Source: JBLMYQ01 sp050258375
GTDB taxonomy: Bacteria > Bacillota > Clostridia > Acetivibrionales > UBA4821
NCBI GenBank assembly: GCA_050258375.1
Contig: JBLMYQ010000063.1
Span: 10,929-74,928 of the forward strand
Direction of reading: 5' to 3'
DNA: 64,000 nt
Numbering within the stretch: the stretch's first letter is position 1; the number at the start of each line of letters is the position of its first letter. This document shows positions 24,412-34,307 of this stretch, piece after piece. The notes under the pieces are model-generated. The model saw only the letters and a list, made by a program, of their open reading frames with translations, made no database searches and had not been told where the DNA came from. Made by a program: the position numbers and the translations under genes.

Positions 24412-26901
24412 ATGATTAAGAACAGAATGAGATGGAATATAAAGCATACAAATCAAAATGAGCTTAAAAATATTATGTATGAAAGTAAAGTATCAGGGCT
24501 TGCTGCACGAGTCCTTTTAAACAGAGATTTTACTGATGATGAAAAAATAAATACATTTCTCAATTCAGATATTGCAAAGCTTCATCCTCCATTTCTGTTG
24601 AAAGATATGGATAAGGCAGTGGAAATAATCATTGATAAGATTCATCAAAATGAAAAAATCTTAATATATGGAGATTATGATGCTGACGGCGTAACCAGTA
24701 CAGCTGTGCTTTATGATTTTCTGAAAAGAGCAGACGCTGATGTTGATTATTACATTCCGGACAGAAGCCTAGATGGCTACGGGTTAAACATGGAAAGCCT
24801 TAAAAGGATATCTGTTTGTAATTATTCTCTTGTAATAACGGTTGATAACGGTATTTCGGCAGTCGAAGAAATTAAATATATTAAGGATTTAGGTATTGAG
24901 ATTGTTGTAACAGATCACCATGAATGTGGAGAAGTTATTCCTGAAGCAAATGCAGTTATAAATCCTAAGCAAAGTGATTGTGAATATCCTTTTAAGTTTT
25001 TGGCAGGTGTCGGAGTTGCCTTTAAGCTTGTTTGTGCATTGGCTGAAAGATTAGGGAAAAATCATGAGGTTATTGAGAAATATATTGAAATAGTATGTAT
25101 TGGAACTATTGGAGACATTGTTCCTTTAATTGGAGAAAATAGGATTCTGGTGAAGCATGGGCTGGAGAGAATACCAAGCAGCAGGAATCTTGGAATAAAG
25201 GCTTTATGCCAAGATGCAGGAATTGCAAAATACAATACATGGTCAGTTGCATTTATGCTTGTGCCCAGGATTAATGCTGCTGGGAGGCTTGGTGGTGCTA
25301 AAAGAGCTGTTGAGCTGTTTACAACAGATGATATGGATACAGCCAGAAATATTGCGCATGAGTTGGGCGAGGAAAATAAAAACAGGCAGGAAATTGAGGC
25401 AGAAGTTCTAAATGAGGTATTAGAAAAAATAGAAAAGGAAAATATTCATACTAAAAGTATAATAATAGTTGGCGGAGAGGCTTGGCACCATGGCGTTGTG
25501 GGAATTGCAGCTTCAAGAATAGTAGAGAAATTTAATAAGCCTTGTATTATAGCATCATTTGAGGATGGAATTGGAAGGGGCTCTGGCAGAAGCATTGATG
25601 GGGTTAATCTTTTCGAGGTTTTGACAGGTTGTTCATGCTTTCTTGAAAAGTTTGGGGGACATGAGCTTGCGGGTGGAATAACTATTACGCAGGGTAATTT
25701 TGATGCGTTTAAGGAAAAAGCGGAAGAGCTTGTAGATAAAATAACAGAAGGCAAGATACTGACAAAAAGTATAGCTGTCGAGGGTATTATAGGTATTGAG
25801 GAATTATCTTATTCTAACGTTAAGGACTTGGAACTATTAGAGCCTTTTGGAACGGCTAATCCTGCTCCTGTTTTTTGCATGGAAAATGCTGAAATTGCGA
25901 GTATGCGAACTGTTGGTGATAAAAAGCATTTGAAGCTTAATATAAGGAGTGGCAGTAGTCAGGTTGAGGCTATAGGCTTCCAAATGGGTGAATTTATAGA
26001 TTCTTTAAAGCAGGGAGATAGAATAGACCTGATTTTTACTACTGAAACCTGTCACTATGGAGGACGGAATTATGTACAGATGGTGATAAAGGATTTGTGT
26101 ACAAATAATGAAGCAGAATGTGAGGAAAGGTACTTTGAAGCATTAGATGATGCAATATTGAATTGCGAAAATGCAGTTGACAGCTTAAATACAAATTTTA
26201 TTAAAAAGAATAGAGAATATGCTATAATTGAAGAATTCTTAAAAAATGGCAGTAAAAATCTATTCATAATAAATACGTTAAAAGTGTATAAGCAGATTGC
26301 TTCCTTCTTAAGTAAAAAATTAACAGGCGACTTTGAGATAAAATATAGATGTGATAATGATATTGCAGCTAAAAATGTTTTTCTTATCAGCCCAATATTG
26401 AGGGAAGTAAATTTTTCGGCATATAATAATGTAATTTTATGCGACGCCTTTTTTAAAGTAGATTATTATGATAAAATAATTAATAAGTGTAAAGATATTT
26501 CTGTTTATTCACTTTATCAGGATGGAGAAATTGAATACAATTTTGAAGTGCTTAAAAAGATTAAAATTGATAGAAATCATCTTGAAGCAGTTTATAAATT
26601 GATTAGAAAATACAGCAGTGACAATATTCTTAAATTATCTCAGAATGAGTTATTAGAAAGGCTGTCAAAAGAATTTAATATAAAAAGTAATTTATTTTTA
26701 TTAAAAAAAAGTTTAGAAATTTTTCAGGAAATTAATCTTTTGCAGAATAAGATTGAAGATGGCATAATGAATATTATGCTTATATCTACGGAAAGTAAGA
26801 AAGCAAGTCTTGAGGATTCAAGGATTTACAGATTGCTATCCAATTGTGAGAAAGAATTCAACAATAATTCCAAGAAAATAATCAAACTAATTTATGGTTA
26901 G
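24412..26901 (+). CDS. recJ: Single-stranded-DNA-specific exonuclease RecJ
   Basis: RecJ degrades single-stranded DNA 5' to 3' in recombination and mismatch repair. The 829-residue protein carries the DHH-phosphoesterase motifs ILIYGDYDADGVTSTAVL and VVTDHHECG, the DHHA1 motif FGGHELAGGITI, and GRGSGRSIDGVNL. The extra C-terminal region of about 280 residues seen in Firmicute RecJ follows and is less conserved. ATG 24412 has GGAG seven bases upstream and lies downstream of a strong promoter. relA starts 30 bases after the stop, a common recJ-relA arrangement. Confidence 0.94.
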   Translation: MIKNRMRWNIKHTNQNELKNIMYESKVSGLAARVLLNRDFTDDEKINTFLNSDIAKLHPPFLLKDMDKAVEIIIDKIHQNEKILIYGDYDADGVTSTAVLYDFLKRADADVDYYIPDRSLDGYGLNMESLKRISVCNYSLVITVDNGISAVEEIKYIKDLGIEIVVTDHHECGEVIPEANAVINPKQSDCEYPFKFLAGVGVAFKLVCALAERLGKNHEVIEKYIEIVCIGTIGDIVPLIGENRILVKHGLERIPSSRNLGIKALCQDAGIAKYNTWSVAFMLVPRINAAGRLGGAKRAVELFTTDDMDTARNIAHELGEENKNRQEIEAEVLNEVLEKIEKENIHTKSIIIVGGEAWHHGVVGIAASRIVEKFNKPCIIASFEDGIGRGSGRSIDGVNLFEVLTGCSCFLEKFGGHELAGGITITQGNFDAFKEKAEELVDKITEGKILTKSIAVEGIIGIEELSYSNVKDLELLEPFGTANPAPVFCMENAEIASMRTVGDKKHLKLNIRSGSSQVEAIGFQMGEFIDSLKQGDRIDLIFTTETCHYGGRNYVQMVIKDLCTNNEAECEERYFEALDDAILNCENAVDSLNTNFIKKNREYAIIEEFLKNGSKNLFIINTLKVYKQIASFLSKKLTGDFEIKYRCDNDIAAKNVFLISPILREVNFSAYNNVILCDAFFKVDYYDKIINKCKDISVYSLYQDGEIEYNFEVLKKIKIDRNHLEAVYKLIRKYSSDNILKLSQNELLERLSKEFNIKSNLFLLKKSLEIFQEINLLQNKIEDGIMNIMLISTESKKASLEDSRIYRLLSNCEKEFNNNSKKIIKLIYG

Positions 26902-26930
26902 AGGTTATAGGCATAAAGAAAGGAAGCATC

Positions 26931-29105
26931 ATGGAGGAGCAGCTATATCAAAAACTGATTGCCAGAATAAAAGAATATTATCCACAATGCGATTTTGCAG
27001 AACTTGAGAAAGCATACAATTTTGCAAAAAATAAGCATGAGGGACAGACAAGAATTTCCGGTGAGCCCTACATAGTGCATCCTTTGGAGGTTGCTAATCT
27101 GCTTGCTAATATTGAGCTTGACAGTACTTCTATTGTTGCCGGATTATTGCATGATATAATCGAAGATACGGAATGTACATTTGAGCAGATTCAAAGCGAA
27201 TTTGGAAGCGAAGTTGCCTTAATTGTTGATGGAGTAACCAAGCTTGAAAAAATTCCTTATACAACAAAAGAGGAACAGCAGGTTGAGAATCTTAGAAAAA
27301 TGTTTCTTTCAATGGCTAAGGACATCAGAGTTATACTAATTAAGCTTGTTGATAGAATTCATAATATGAGAACTCTAAAATACAAAACTCCTGAAAAACA
27401 GCTTGAAAAAGCAAGAGAAACTCTTGAAATTTATGCGCCGCTTGCTCACAGGCTTGGTATGTATAAAATTAAGTGGGAGCTTGAGGATTTAAGCTTAAGA
27501 TATATTGACCCAAAGGGTTACTACGAATTGGTAGACAAGATTTCCAAGAAACGAAGAGAAAGAGAAGCATTTATTGAAGACATAGTTAAAACCCTTAATG
27601 AAAAATTACTTGAATTGAATGTTGAAGCAACAATAGAGGGAAGACCAAAGCATTTTTACAGCATATACAGGAAGATGAAGGAACAGAATAAAACGCTGGA
27701 ACAGATTTATGATTTGTTTGCAGTTAGAATAATTGTAAATTCTATTCAGGATTGCTACAGTGCATTAGGGCTTGTGCATGAGCTTTATAAGCCTATGCCC
27801 GGAAGGTTTAAGGATTATATTGGAATTCCAAAGCCAAATATGTACCAATCACTTCATACTACTCTTCTAGGCTTGGAAGGAGTTCCGTTCGAGGTTCAGA
27901 TTCGTACGTGGGAAATGCATCGTATTGCTGAGTATGGTATTGCAGCTCACTGGAAGTACAAGGAAGGTCAAGGACAGCAGAAGGATGACATGGATTCTAA
28001 GCTTGTGTGGCTAAGGCAGCTTCTTGAATGGCAAAAAGAGATGCGTGACGCAAAAGAGTTTATGGAAACCCTTAAAGTTGATCTTTTCACGGATGAAGTA
28101 TTTGTATTTACGCCTAAAGGTGATGTTATTAATTTGCCGGTAAAATCTACGCCTATAGATTTTGCGTATAATATTCACAGTGCAGTTGGAAACAAGATGC
28201 TTGGTGCTAAGGTTAATGGCAGAATGGTAAGCCTTGATTATACTCTCAATAATGGAGATATTGTTGAAATTCTTACGTCATCTAATGTTCATGGACCTAG
28301 TCTTGATTGGTTAAAGATAGTCAAGAGTACACAGGCGAAAAACAAAATTTTGCAGTGGTTTAAAAAGGAACGTAGAGAAGAAAACATTATAAAAGGTAAA
28401 GATTCAATCGAGAAGGAGCTTAAGAAGCATGGATTGGTTTTAAGCCAGCTTCCAAAAGGAGAATGGCTGGAAACGGTATTCAGGCGTTATGGATATAATT
28501 CAGTGGAAGATTGTCTGGCGAGTGTTGGCTATGGAGGTATTACAGCCTTAAAGATTGCCACTAAAATAGTGGAAGAGTTTAAAAAGCAGGATAAGTCAGC
28601 ACCTGCCGAGCCTGTTATAGTGGAGCCGGAAAATAAACCTAGCAGGAGAAAAGAAAAAGGGCCTGAAAGCGGCATAGTTGTTAAAGGAATTGAAAACTGT
28701 CTTGTCAGGTTGTCCAAATGCTGTAATCCACTTCCCGGCGATGATATAATGGGCTATATTACAAGAGGAAGAGGTGTTTCAGTACACAGAGCTGACTGTA
28801 CAAATGTTAAGGAATTTGAGAGTGAACAGGACAGAATCGTAGAGGTTCACTGGTATGTAGTGCCAAATCTTTCATATAATGCAAACTTGCAGATACAGGC
28901 ATTTGATAGGAATGGATTATTTGTTGAAATTTCTAATACTGTTACAGAGGCTAAAGCTGTAATGAGGGCAATTAATGCAAGGACTGTAAAGAATAAAACT
29001 GCAGTTATGAATTTAACCATTGAAATACATGACACCGAGCAGCTTGAAAAAATTATTAAAAAGATTAAGAGGGTGGAAGGGGTTTATGAAGTCACCCGCT
29101 ACTAA
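26931..29105 (+). CDS. relA: Bifunctional (p)ppGpp synthetase/hydrolase RelA/SpoT
   Basis: It makes and degrades the stringent-response alarmone (p)ppGpp. The 724-residue protein has every expected domain. The HD hydrolase shows IVAGLLHDIIEDT and LVDRIHNMRTL. The synthetase shows GRPKHFYSIYRKM, IYDLFAVRIIV and FKDYIGIPKPNMYQSLHT. A TGS domain (VFVFTPKGDVINLP), a zinc-finger-like segment with RLSKCCNPLPGDDI and a C-terminal ACT domain complete it. Both active sites look intact, so it should be bifunctional. It is in an operon with recJ. dtd usually follows closely, but here a 250-base repeat-like region intervenes. Confidence 0.96.
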   Translation: MEEQLYQKLIARIKEYYPQCDFAELEKAYNFAKNKHEGQTRISGEPYIVHPLEVANLLANIELDSTSIVAGLLHDIIEDTECTFEQIQSEFGSEVALIVDGVTKLEKIPYTTKEEQQVENLRKMFLSMAKDIRVILIKLVDRIHNMRTLKYKTPEKQLEKARETLEIYAPLAHRLGMYKIKWELEDLSLRYIDPKGYYELVDKISKKRREREAFIEDIVKTLNEKLLELNVEATIEGRPKHFYSIYRKMKEQNKTLEQIYDLFAVRIIVNSIQDCYSALGLVHELYKPMPGRFKDYIGIPKPNMYQSLHTTLLGLEGVPFEVQIRTWEMHRIAEYGIAAHWKYKEGQGQQKDDMDSKLVWLRQLLEWQKEMRDAKEFMETLKVDLFTDEVFVFTPKGDVINLPVKSTPIDFAYNIHSAVGNKMLGAKVNGRMVSLDYTLNNGDIVEILTSSNVHGPSLDWLKIVKSTQAKNKILQWFKKERREENIIKGKDSIEKELKKHGLVLSQLPKGEWLETVFRRYGYNSVEDCLASVGYGGITALKIATKIVEEFKKQDKSAPAEPVIVEPENKPSRRKEKGPESGIVVKGIENCLVRLSKCCNPLPGDDIMGYITRGRGVSVHRADCTNVKEFESEQDRIVEVHWYVVPNLSYNANLQIQAFDRNGLFVEISNTVTEAKAVMRAINARTVKNKTAVMNLTIEIHDTEQLEKIIKKIKRVEGVYEVTRY

Positions 29106-29116
29106 TATTATTGTAA

Positions 29117-29330
29117 GGAAATTGTGATAAGCATCGTCTAGCTGTGTCAAGAGGTAATTGCAAAATGCTCACATATATCTAGATATGCTCCGCTTTTGCA
29201 ATTACCACCTTCCTTGCTATACTTGCTTCTGACAATTCCCACTTCCTAGAAAGCTCATGTAATGTAAGATTTACATTGCTTCTAGCCAGTCCCGAAGGGA
29301 ATTGTGAAAGCGTCGTCTGGCTGTGTCAAA
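29117..29330. repeat. Structured repeat element between relA and dtd
   Basis: Two similar direct copies, 29117-29150 and 29297-29330 (both containing CTGTGTCAA), flank nested inverted repeats. GGTAATTGCAAAA (29153-29165) and TTTTGCAATTACC (29194-29206) form a perfect 13-bp stem. AATGTAA-GAT-TTACATT adds a smaller hairpin near 29260-29276. The region holds no supported reading frame. It looks like a small non-autonomous repetitive element or a structured RNA. Confidence 0.6.
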
Positions 29331-29362
29331 GTTTATAAAAACTAAAAGGAGGAGACAAAATC

Positions 29363-29821
29363 TTGAAAGCAGTTTTGCAGAGAGTTTTGAAAGCAAGTGT
29401 TACGGTTGATAATGAGGTTATCGGAAAAATCGGACAAGGCATCCTTGTTTTACTTGGAGTGGGAGCAGATGATACAATTGATGATGTAAAATATTTAGTT
29501 GAGAAGATTATAAATTTAAGGATTTTCTCTGATGAATATGATAAAATTAACTTATCAGTAAAAGATATTCAAGGGCAGCTTCTTGTGGTTTCACAATTTA
29601 CTCTTATGGCTGACTGCCGAAAGGGAAGAAGACCTAGCTTTGATAGTGCCGCTAAACCTGAAATGGCTAATGAGCTTTATAAAGTATTTATAGAGGAATG
29701 CAGGAAACAGGAAATACATGTTGAAACGGGCAGGTTTCAGGCTGAAATGAATGTTGAACTATGCAACCATGGGCCGGTTACAATTATCTTAAACAGTAAA
29801 GATGCAAAGAAGGCGGGATAG
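29363..29821 (+). CDS. dtd: D-aminoacyl-tRNA deacylase
   Basis: The enzyme hydrolyses D-aminoacyl-tRNAs and mischarged glycyl-tRNA(Ala). The 152-residue product has the family length and both signature motifs: SQFTLMADCRKGRRPSF in the middle and the cis-Pro motif NHGPVTI near the C-terminus. The TTG start follows AGGAGGAG by eight bases. It is tightly linked to the next two genes (two bases, then an eight-base overlap). Confidence 0.95.
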   Translation: MKAVLQRVLKASVTVDNEVIGKIGQGILVLLGVGADDTIDDVKYLVEKIINLRIFSDEYDKINLSVKDIQGQLLVVSQFTLMADCRKGRRPSFDSAAKPEMANELYKVFIEECRKQEIHVETGRFQAEMNVELCNHGPVTIILNSKDAKKAG

Positions 29822-29823
29822 GT

Positions 29824-30450
29824 ATGATAATAAAACTAGAACTTGGAATGTTAGAAACAAACTGCTATATATTTGTTGATGAAGAAACCCGTCAAGGAAT
29901 GATTATTGATCCTGGAGATGATGTAACTAAATTACTTGATATAATAAATAATGAAAAGATTCAAATCAAATATATTGTTTTGACGCATGGGCATTGGGAC
30001 CATATTGGAGTAGTTGATAGGATAAAGGTTCATACTGGTGCTGAGGTGTTAATACATGAGGATGACAAGGAATGCCTTAATGATTCTACAAAAAGCTTAT
30101 CATATTTACTTGGAATAATAGGGCCAATTATTTCAGCAGATAGATTGATTAAAGACGGAGATGAAATAATAATTGGGAATACAACATTTAAGGTGATACA
30201 TACACCGGGGCACACAGCAGGAAGTATATGCATGCATGGTGGAGATATTCTGTTTTCCGGTGATACTCTTTTTAGAGGGACAGTAGGCAGGACAGATTTG
30301 CCGGGAGGAAATGCCGAACAGTTAAAGCAGTCTATTAAAAATAAACTTTTAGTTTTGAATGATGAAGTAAATGTTTATCCGGGGCATGGAGGATATACAA
30401 CTATAGGTAAGGAAAGACCATATTTCGAAAATAGGTGGGAGAATGATTGA
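29824..30450 (+). CDS. Metallo-beta-lactamase-fold hydrolase (glyoxalase II-like)
   Basis: The 208-residue cytosolic protein has the binuclear metal motif LTHGHWDHIG, the later HTPGHTAGSICMH, LFSGDTLFRGTVGRTD and a final VYPGHGGYT. This is the common glyoxalase II-like subgroup, which acts on thioesters or other esters; the substrate is not known. It starts two bases after dtd and overlaps hemZ by eight bases, as in many Clostridia. Confidence 0.9.
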   Translation: MIIKLELGMLETNCYIFVDEETRQGMIIDPGDDVTKLLDIINNEKIQIKYIVLTHGHWDHIGVVDRIKVHTGAEVLIHEDDKECLNDSTKSLSYLLGIIGPIISADRLIKDGDEIIIGNTTFKVIHTPGHTAGSICMHGGDILFSGDTLFRGTVGRTDLPGGNAEQLKQSIKNKLLVLNDEVNVYPGHGGYTTIGKERPYFENRWEND

Positions 30451-31924
30451 AGTCTGTTTATCAGGACATGCATTTGAATATGAAGTGAAAGACATAGTAA
30501 GCCTCTTTTATAGTGAACCGATTGTGTTTAACCCATCCAAAACCCCTTTCTTGAAAGAGAGGGGCTTAATTATTTTTAGCATAATTGAGGAAGCGGGGGA
30601 AGAGATTGAATCTATCACCAGAGTTGAAGGCAAAGATATATCTTTTGAGTTTAAGTCAAAAGCCAAAATTCCAAAAACACCTATGCTTAAAAAAAGAGTT
30701 ATTCGAAGAATGGTTAAACTGGGGATACTCAATGTTCTTGAAGAGTTTGAATCCAGAAAAATTCCGTGGGGAATACTGACGGGAATACGTCCAACCAAAA
30801 TTATACGTGAGCTTGAAGATAGAGGTTTTAATGATAAAAGCATACCTGAAAAATTAGAGCAGGAATTTGGAATATCGCCGGAAAAGGCAAATCTTATGCT
30901 GCAAGTTTCAAGGAATGAAAAAAGCTTTCTAAACCGAGATGATTCAAATAAGATTTCTATCTATTTGGGTGTGCCATTTTGTCCGGATAAATGTTTGTAC
31001 TGTTCGTTTATGACTAATCCAATAAAGGGCTTTCAGCATCTTGTTTTACCATATATGGAGGCAGTTAAAAAGGAAATTGATTTGGTTGGGAAAATGCTTA
31101 ATCAAAGAAACTGGGAAATTGAAACACTCTATGTTGGAGGGGGAACTCCAACTTCGTTAGGCAATGTACTGTTGGAAGAGCTTATGCTAAGTATGGATAA
31201 AGCTTTCAAGCTTGGACATATAAAGGAGATTACTGTTGAAGCGGGCAGACCCGATACCTTGGATTATGAAAAGATTAGAATACTAAAGAAATTTGGTGCA
31301 AACAGAATTAGTATAAATCCTCAAACCATGAATGAATTAACACTTGAGCTAATTGGCAGGAAGCATAATGCTGAAAGTATACAAAAAGCATTTGAATTAG
31401 CAAGAAAAGCTGGTTTTAACAATATTAACATGGATATTATTGCCGGACTTCCCGGAGAAAACTTTGATATGTTTGATTATACAATAGAAAAAATACGGGA
31501 GCTTTCTCCGGATAGTATAACGGTTCATACTCTTGCACTAAAAAAAGGTGCCAATCTTGTTAGAAAGAAGAACAGCTATTTTCTGCCTGATGAAGACACT
31601 GTACAAAAAATGCTGGAAAACTGCAGACAAAAAACAACTCAAATGGACATGATTCCGTATTATTTGTACAGGCAGAAAAATATGATTGGACTTCAGGAGA
31701 ATGTAGGATACAGTTTACCCGGTAAAGAATGTATATACAATATAAAGATGATTGAGGAGGTTCAAAATATTATTGCATTAGGTCCCGGAGGGGTATCAAG
31801 GATTATGGATTTTGAAACCAAAAAGATAAACAAAATTTATAATGATAGAAGTACTGAAGGATATATTTCAAGAATTGATGAAATGATAGAAAGGAAGAAG
31901 GAAGCCATAAAAAATAAGACATGA
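30443..31924 (+). CDS. hemZ: Oxygen-independent coproporphyrinogen III oxidase-like radical SAM protein HemZ
   Basis: This is a radical SAM enzyme of the HemN family, proposed to decarboxylate coproporphyrinogen III in haem synthesis. The 493-residue protein has an extra N-terminal domain of about 165 residues, typical of HemZ. The cluster motif is CPDKCLYCSF, followed by YVGGGTPTSL, TVEAGRPDTL and NMDIIAGLPGE. A GGTGGGA site precedes the ATG, and the gene overlaps the preceding hydrolase by eight bases. No other haem gene is in the window. Related HemN-like proteins can have other substrates, so the reaction is probable, not proven. Confidence 0.9.
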   Translation: MIEVCLSGHAFEYEVKDIVSLFYSEPIVFNPSKTPFLKERGLIIFSIIEEAGEEIESITRVEGKDISFEFKSKAKIPKTPMLKKRVIRRMVKLGILNVLEEFESRKIPWGILTGIRPTKIIRELEDRGFNDKSIPEKLEQEFGISPEKANLMLQVSRNEKSFLNRDDSNKISIYLGVPFCPDKCLYCSFMTNPIKGFQHLVLPYMEAVKKEIDLVGKMLNQRNWEIETLYVGGGTPTSLGNVLLEELMLSMDKAFKLGHIKEITVEAGRPDTLDYEKIRILKKFGANRISINPQTMNELTLELIGRKHNAESIQKAFELARKAGFNNINMDIIAGLPGENFDMFDYTIEKIRELSPDSITVHTLALKKGANLVRKKNSYFLPDEDTVQKMLENCRQKTTQMDMIPYYLYRQKNMIGLQENVGYSLPGKECIYNIKMIEEVQNIIALGPGGVSRIMDFETKKINKIYNDRSTEGYISRIDEMIERKKEAIKNKT

Positions 31925-31945
31925 AAGTATTTCAGTCTTATTTTT

Positions 31946-32107
31946 TTATTTGATTTTTTTCTTAGGCTTAGTTTTCCCCCTTAATATCTCTTTAAATGAT
32001 TGACTTCCCTGCTTTGAGAATTCAGTTTTGTTTGCTTCATCTATTTTTTGGGGATTTTCATGAGAAAGAATAAGTGGATTCCCTCCCGGTATGTAGCCAG
32101 TTTTCAT
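31946..32107 (-). CDS. Small hypothetical protein, 53 residues
   Basis: Read on the minus strand, AAAGGAGG lies seven bases before an ATG and opens a 53-codon frame. It begins MKTGYIPGGNPLILSHENPQ and ends KPKKKIK with TAA. The product is basic, probably cytosolic, with a Gly/Pro N-terminus. No family is recognised. It converges on hemZ and is divergent from the transporter gene. The near-perfect ribosome binding site and protein-like composition argue that it is real. Confidence 0.65.
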   Translation of the reverse strand: MKTGYIPGGNPLILSHENPQKIDEANKTEFSKQGSQSFKEILRGKTKPKKKIK

Positions 32108-32286
32108 TTACATGCCTCCTTTGAAAATAATCATCAGGATAAAAACATAAAAAATACAAGCTTTTTAAAATATATATTAATACTATTATATTGTAATTTT
32201 ATGAAATGGTAAAGAAAATATTAATGCAATCCAGAATTGACCATGATACAATGGAATGTAATCAGAAGAGGAAGGAGACTGCTTGC

Positions 32287-33165
32287 ATGGATTGGTTTTG
32301 CTTAATATTGATATCAATGGTGCTTTCAGGAATAAACAGCTTTTTGTTTAAGGGAACAGCTATAAAAAAGATAAATAAATTTTATATATCAGCTACTTAT
32401 GTATATGTACAATTTGGACTTACATTGTTATTGTTTTTACTGACCGATCCAAGCTTTAATAATTTAAAAGAAACTATAATTTTTGCGATTATAATATCAG
32501 TTGGCTTTTATTTAAGATTGATTTGCGACTTAAAGGCCTTTGAATATATCCCTACAAATATATTGTTACCAGTCGCTTCACTTAATGTTTTAGTAATTGT
32601 AATGTTTGGGTATTTCTTTTTAAATGAGAAAATAAAACCTATTCAATTTGTTGGCATATTTATTCTTATGATCTCGGTAATACTTATAAATAGGCAGGCA
32701 AAGAGGAAAAATGATAGTATTGATGGAATTAAAAATTTAAAAAAAGGATTATTGTTTGGATTTTTAGGAATAATACCTTCTTCAGTGGCTAATATTTTTA
32801 ATAAGCTTGCTGTTACCTACGTTGATATGAAGCTGTTAAGTACCTGCGTGTTATTTTTTATTGCAATTATTTCTTCAGCTATATATTTCACAAAATATAG
32901 GGAAGAGCATAGAAGCTTAACAAAAGAACATAAGAAAGAAGTTTTTAAATACAGTGGTATAATTGGATTATTTGCATTCCTTGCATATATAACATATCTA
33001 AGTTCTTTAAGGATTGGTCCGCTTTCACTGATAATGTCTATTTCATCATCTTCAATAGTAATTACAGTACTATTATCAGCATGGAAGTACAAGGAAGAAT
33101 TAAGCTGGATACGTATGGCATATATAATGCTTGCTGTTGTGGGTGTAGCTTTAATAAGGATTTAA
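32287..33165 (+). CDS. EamA/DMT-superfamily transporter
   Basis: The 292-residue protein has about ten hydrophobic segments in two EamA-like halves. Typical features are PVASLNVLVIVMFGYFFLNEKI at the end of the first half and IGPLSLIMSISSSSIVITVL in the second. Such proteins export amino acids, metabolites or nucleotide sugars. The frame opens at 32206, but AAGGAG about nine bases before ATG 32287 selects the shorter form. The stretch 32108-32286 holds divergent promoter-like AT-rich sequence only. A terminator follows, so it is probably monocistronic. Confidence 0.87.
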   Translation: MDWFCLILISMVLSGINSFLFKGTAIKKINKFYISATYVYVQFGLTLLLFLLTDPSFNNLKETIIFAIIISVGFYLRLICDLKAFEYIPTNILLPVASLNVLVIVMFGYFFLNEKIKPIQFVGIFILMISVILINRQAKRKNDSIDGIKNLKKGLLFGFLGIIPSSVANIFNKLAVTYVDMKLLSTCVLFFIAIISSAIYFTKYREEHRSLTKEHKKEVFKYSGIIGLFAFLAYITYLSSLRIGPLSLIMSISSSSIVITVLLSAWKYKEELSWIRMAYIMLAVVGVALIRI

Positions 33166-33178
33166 GTAAATCTTAAAA

Positions 33179-33222
33179 GAGTCCCTTATCCTATAAAATT
33201 AGGAGAAGGGGCTTTTTATTTA
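33179..33222 (+). terminator. Rho-independent terminator after the EamA gene
   Basis: AGTCCCTTATCCTA pairs imperfectly with TAGGAGAAGGGGCT and is followed by TTTTTATTTAT. Confidence 0.8.
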
Positions 33223-33307
33223 TGTGATAGCAGTAATTTGAAAGTTATCAATTGTTTTCTGTTTGTAGTATAATTAAGAAGATTTTTTGAATTTAGGTGG
33301 TGCAAAT

Positions 33308-34240
33308 GTGAAAATTGATAGACTTGTTTCGATATTAGTGATTTTGCTTAGAAAAGAGCGTATATCAGCTAAAGAGCTTTCGGAGATGTTTGATGTTTCA
33401 GTTCGAACAATTCTTCGTGATGTTGAGGCAATAAATCTTGCGGGAATACCTATAGTTACCTATCAGGGTTCAAATGGGGGAATAAGTATCGCTGAAGGAT
33501 ACCGTCTCGATAAAAGCGTTCTTAATGCTGATGATATGGCTATGGTTATAACTGCTTTAAAAGGCATAGAGGGTAATTTATCTGATAGCAGACACAAAAT
33601 TCTTATGGAGAAACTAAAAAATACATTATCAAAATCTCAGCTTCAGCTGCTTGATTCTAAGCTTAATCAATTTATAATAGATGTTTCCCCTTGGGGAGTA
33701 AGTGAACAACAAAAAAACAAGGTTTCTTTAATAAGAAAGGCAATAGAAGAGTTTAAAGAAATTCAATTTGATTATACTGATTCAAATGGTCAAATGACCA
33801 GTAGAAAAGTAGAACCGTATTCACTTTTTTTAAAAGCTCAAAAATGGTATTTATATGCATGGTGTACCAAACGGGAAGATTTCCGATTTTTCAAGATATC
33901 CAGAACAAAAAATCTGGTGGTCTTAAATACTACATACAAAAAAAGAGAAATATCTCATGAAGATATAGCTATAGATTATGAATGGAATAGTCCAAAAGAT
34001 TCTATCGAAATAGAGCTGCTTTTTGAAAAAGAAATGAAAAGCATAGTTGAAGATTGGTTTGGCGCAGAATCATTTGAAGATGAAAATGGAAGGATAACGG
34101 TTAAAACATTTATGCTTGAAAATAATTGGCTTTATGGATTTATATTGAGTTTTGGGACTGGTGTAGAAGTAATAAATCCCCCACATATTAGAAAAATTCT
34201 TGGTGAAATTGCTGAAGGGATAAAGAAAAAATATTCTTAA
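33308..34240 (+). CDS. WYL-domain transcriptional regulator (DeoR/YafY type)
   Basis: The 310-residue protein has an N-terminal helix-turn-helix (ISAKELSEMFDVSVRTILRD), a wing (GIPIVTYQGSNGGISIAEGY) and a C-terminal WYL ligand-sensing domain (RKVEPYSLFLKAQKWYLYAW) with a WCX extension. WYL regulators bind nucleic acid or other ligands and control stress or defence genes. The GTG at 33308 follows AGGTGG by seven bases. The next gene encodes a GyrI-like ligand-binding protein 67 bases on, so the pair probably sense or resist a small molecule together. Confidence 0.88.
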   Translation: MKIDRLVSILVILLRKERISAKELSEMFDVSVRTILRDVEAINLAGIPIVTYQGSNGGISIAEGYRLDKSVLNADDMAMVITALKGIEGNLSDSRHKILMEKLKNTLSKSQLQLLDSKLNQFIIDVSPWGVSEQQKNKVSLIRKAIEEFKEIQFDYTDSNGQMTSRKVEPYSLFLKAQKWYLYAWCTKREDFRFFKISRTKNLVVLNTTYKKREISHEDIAIDYEWNSPKDSIEIELLFEKEMKSIVEDWFGAESFEDENGRITVKTFMLENNWLYGFILSFGTGVEVINPPHIRKILGEIAEGIKKKYS

Positions 34241-34307
34241 CAAACATGACATACAGATGACATATTCCAAATGTTAAAATTAAGAAAAAGCTAAGGGGGT
34301 AACAACT

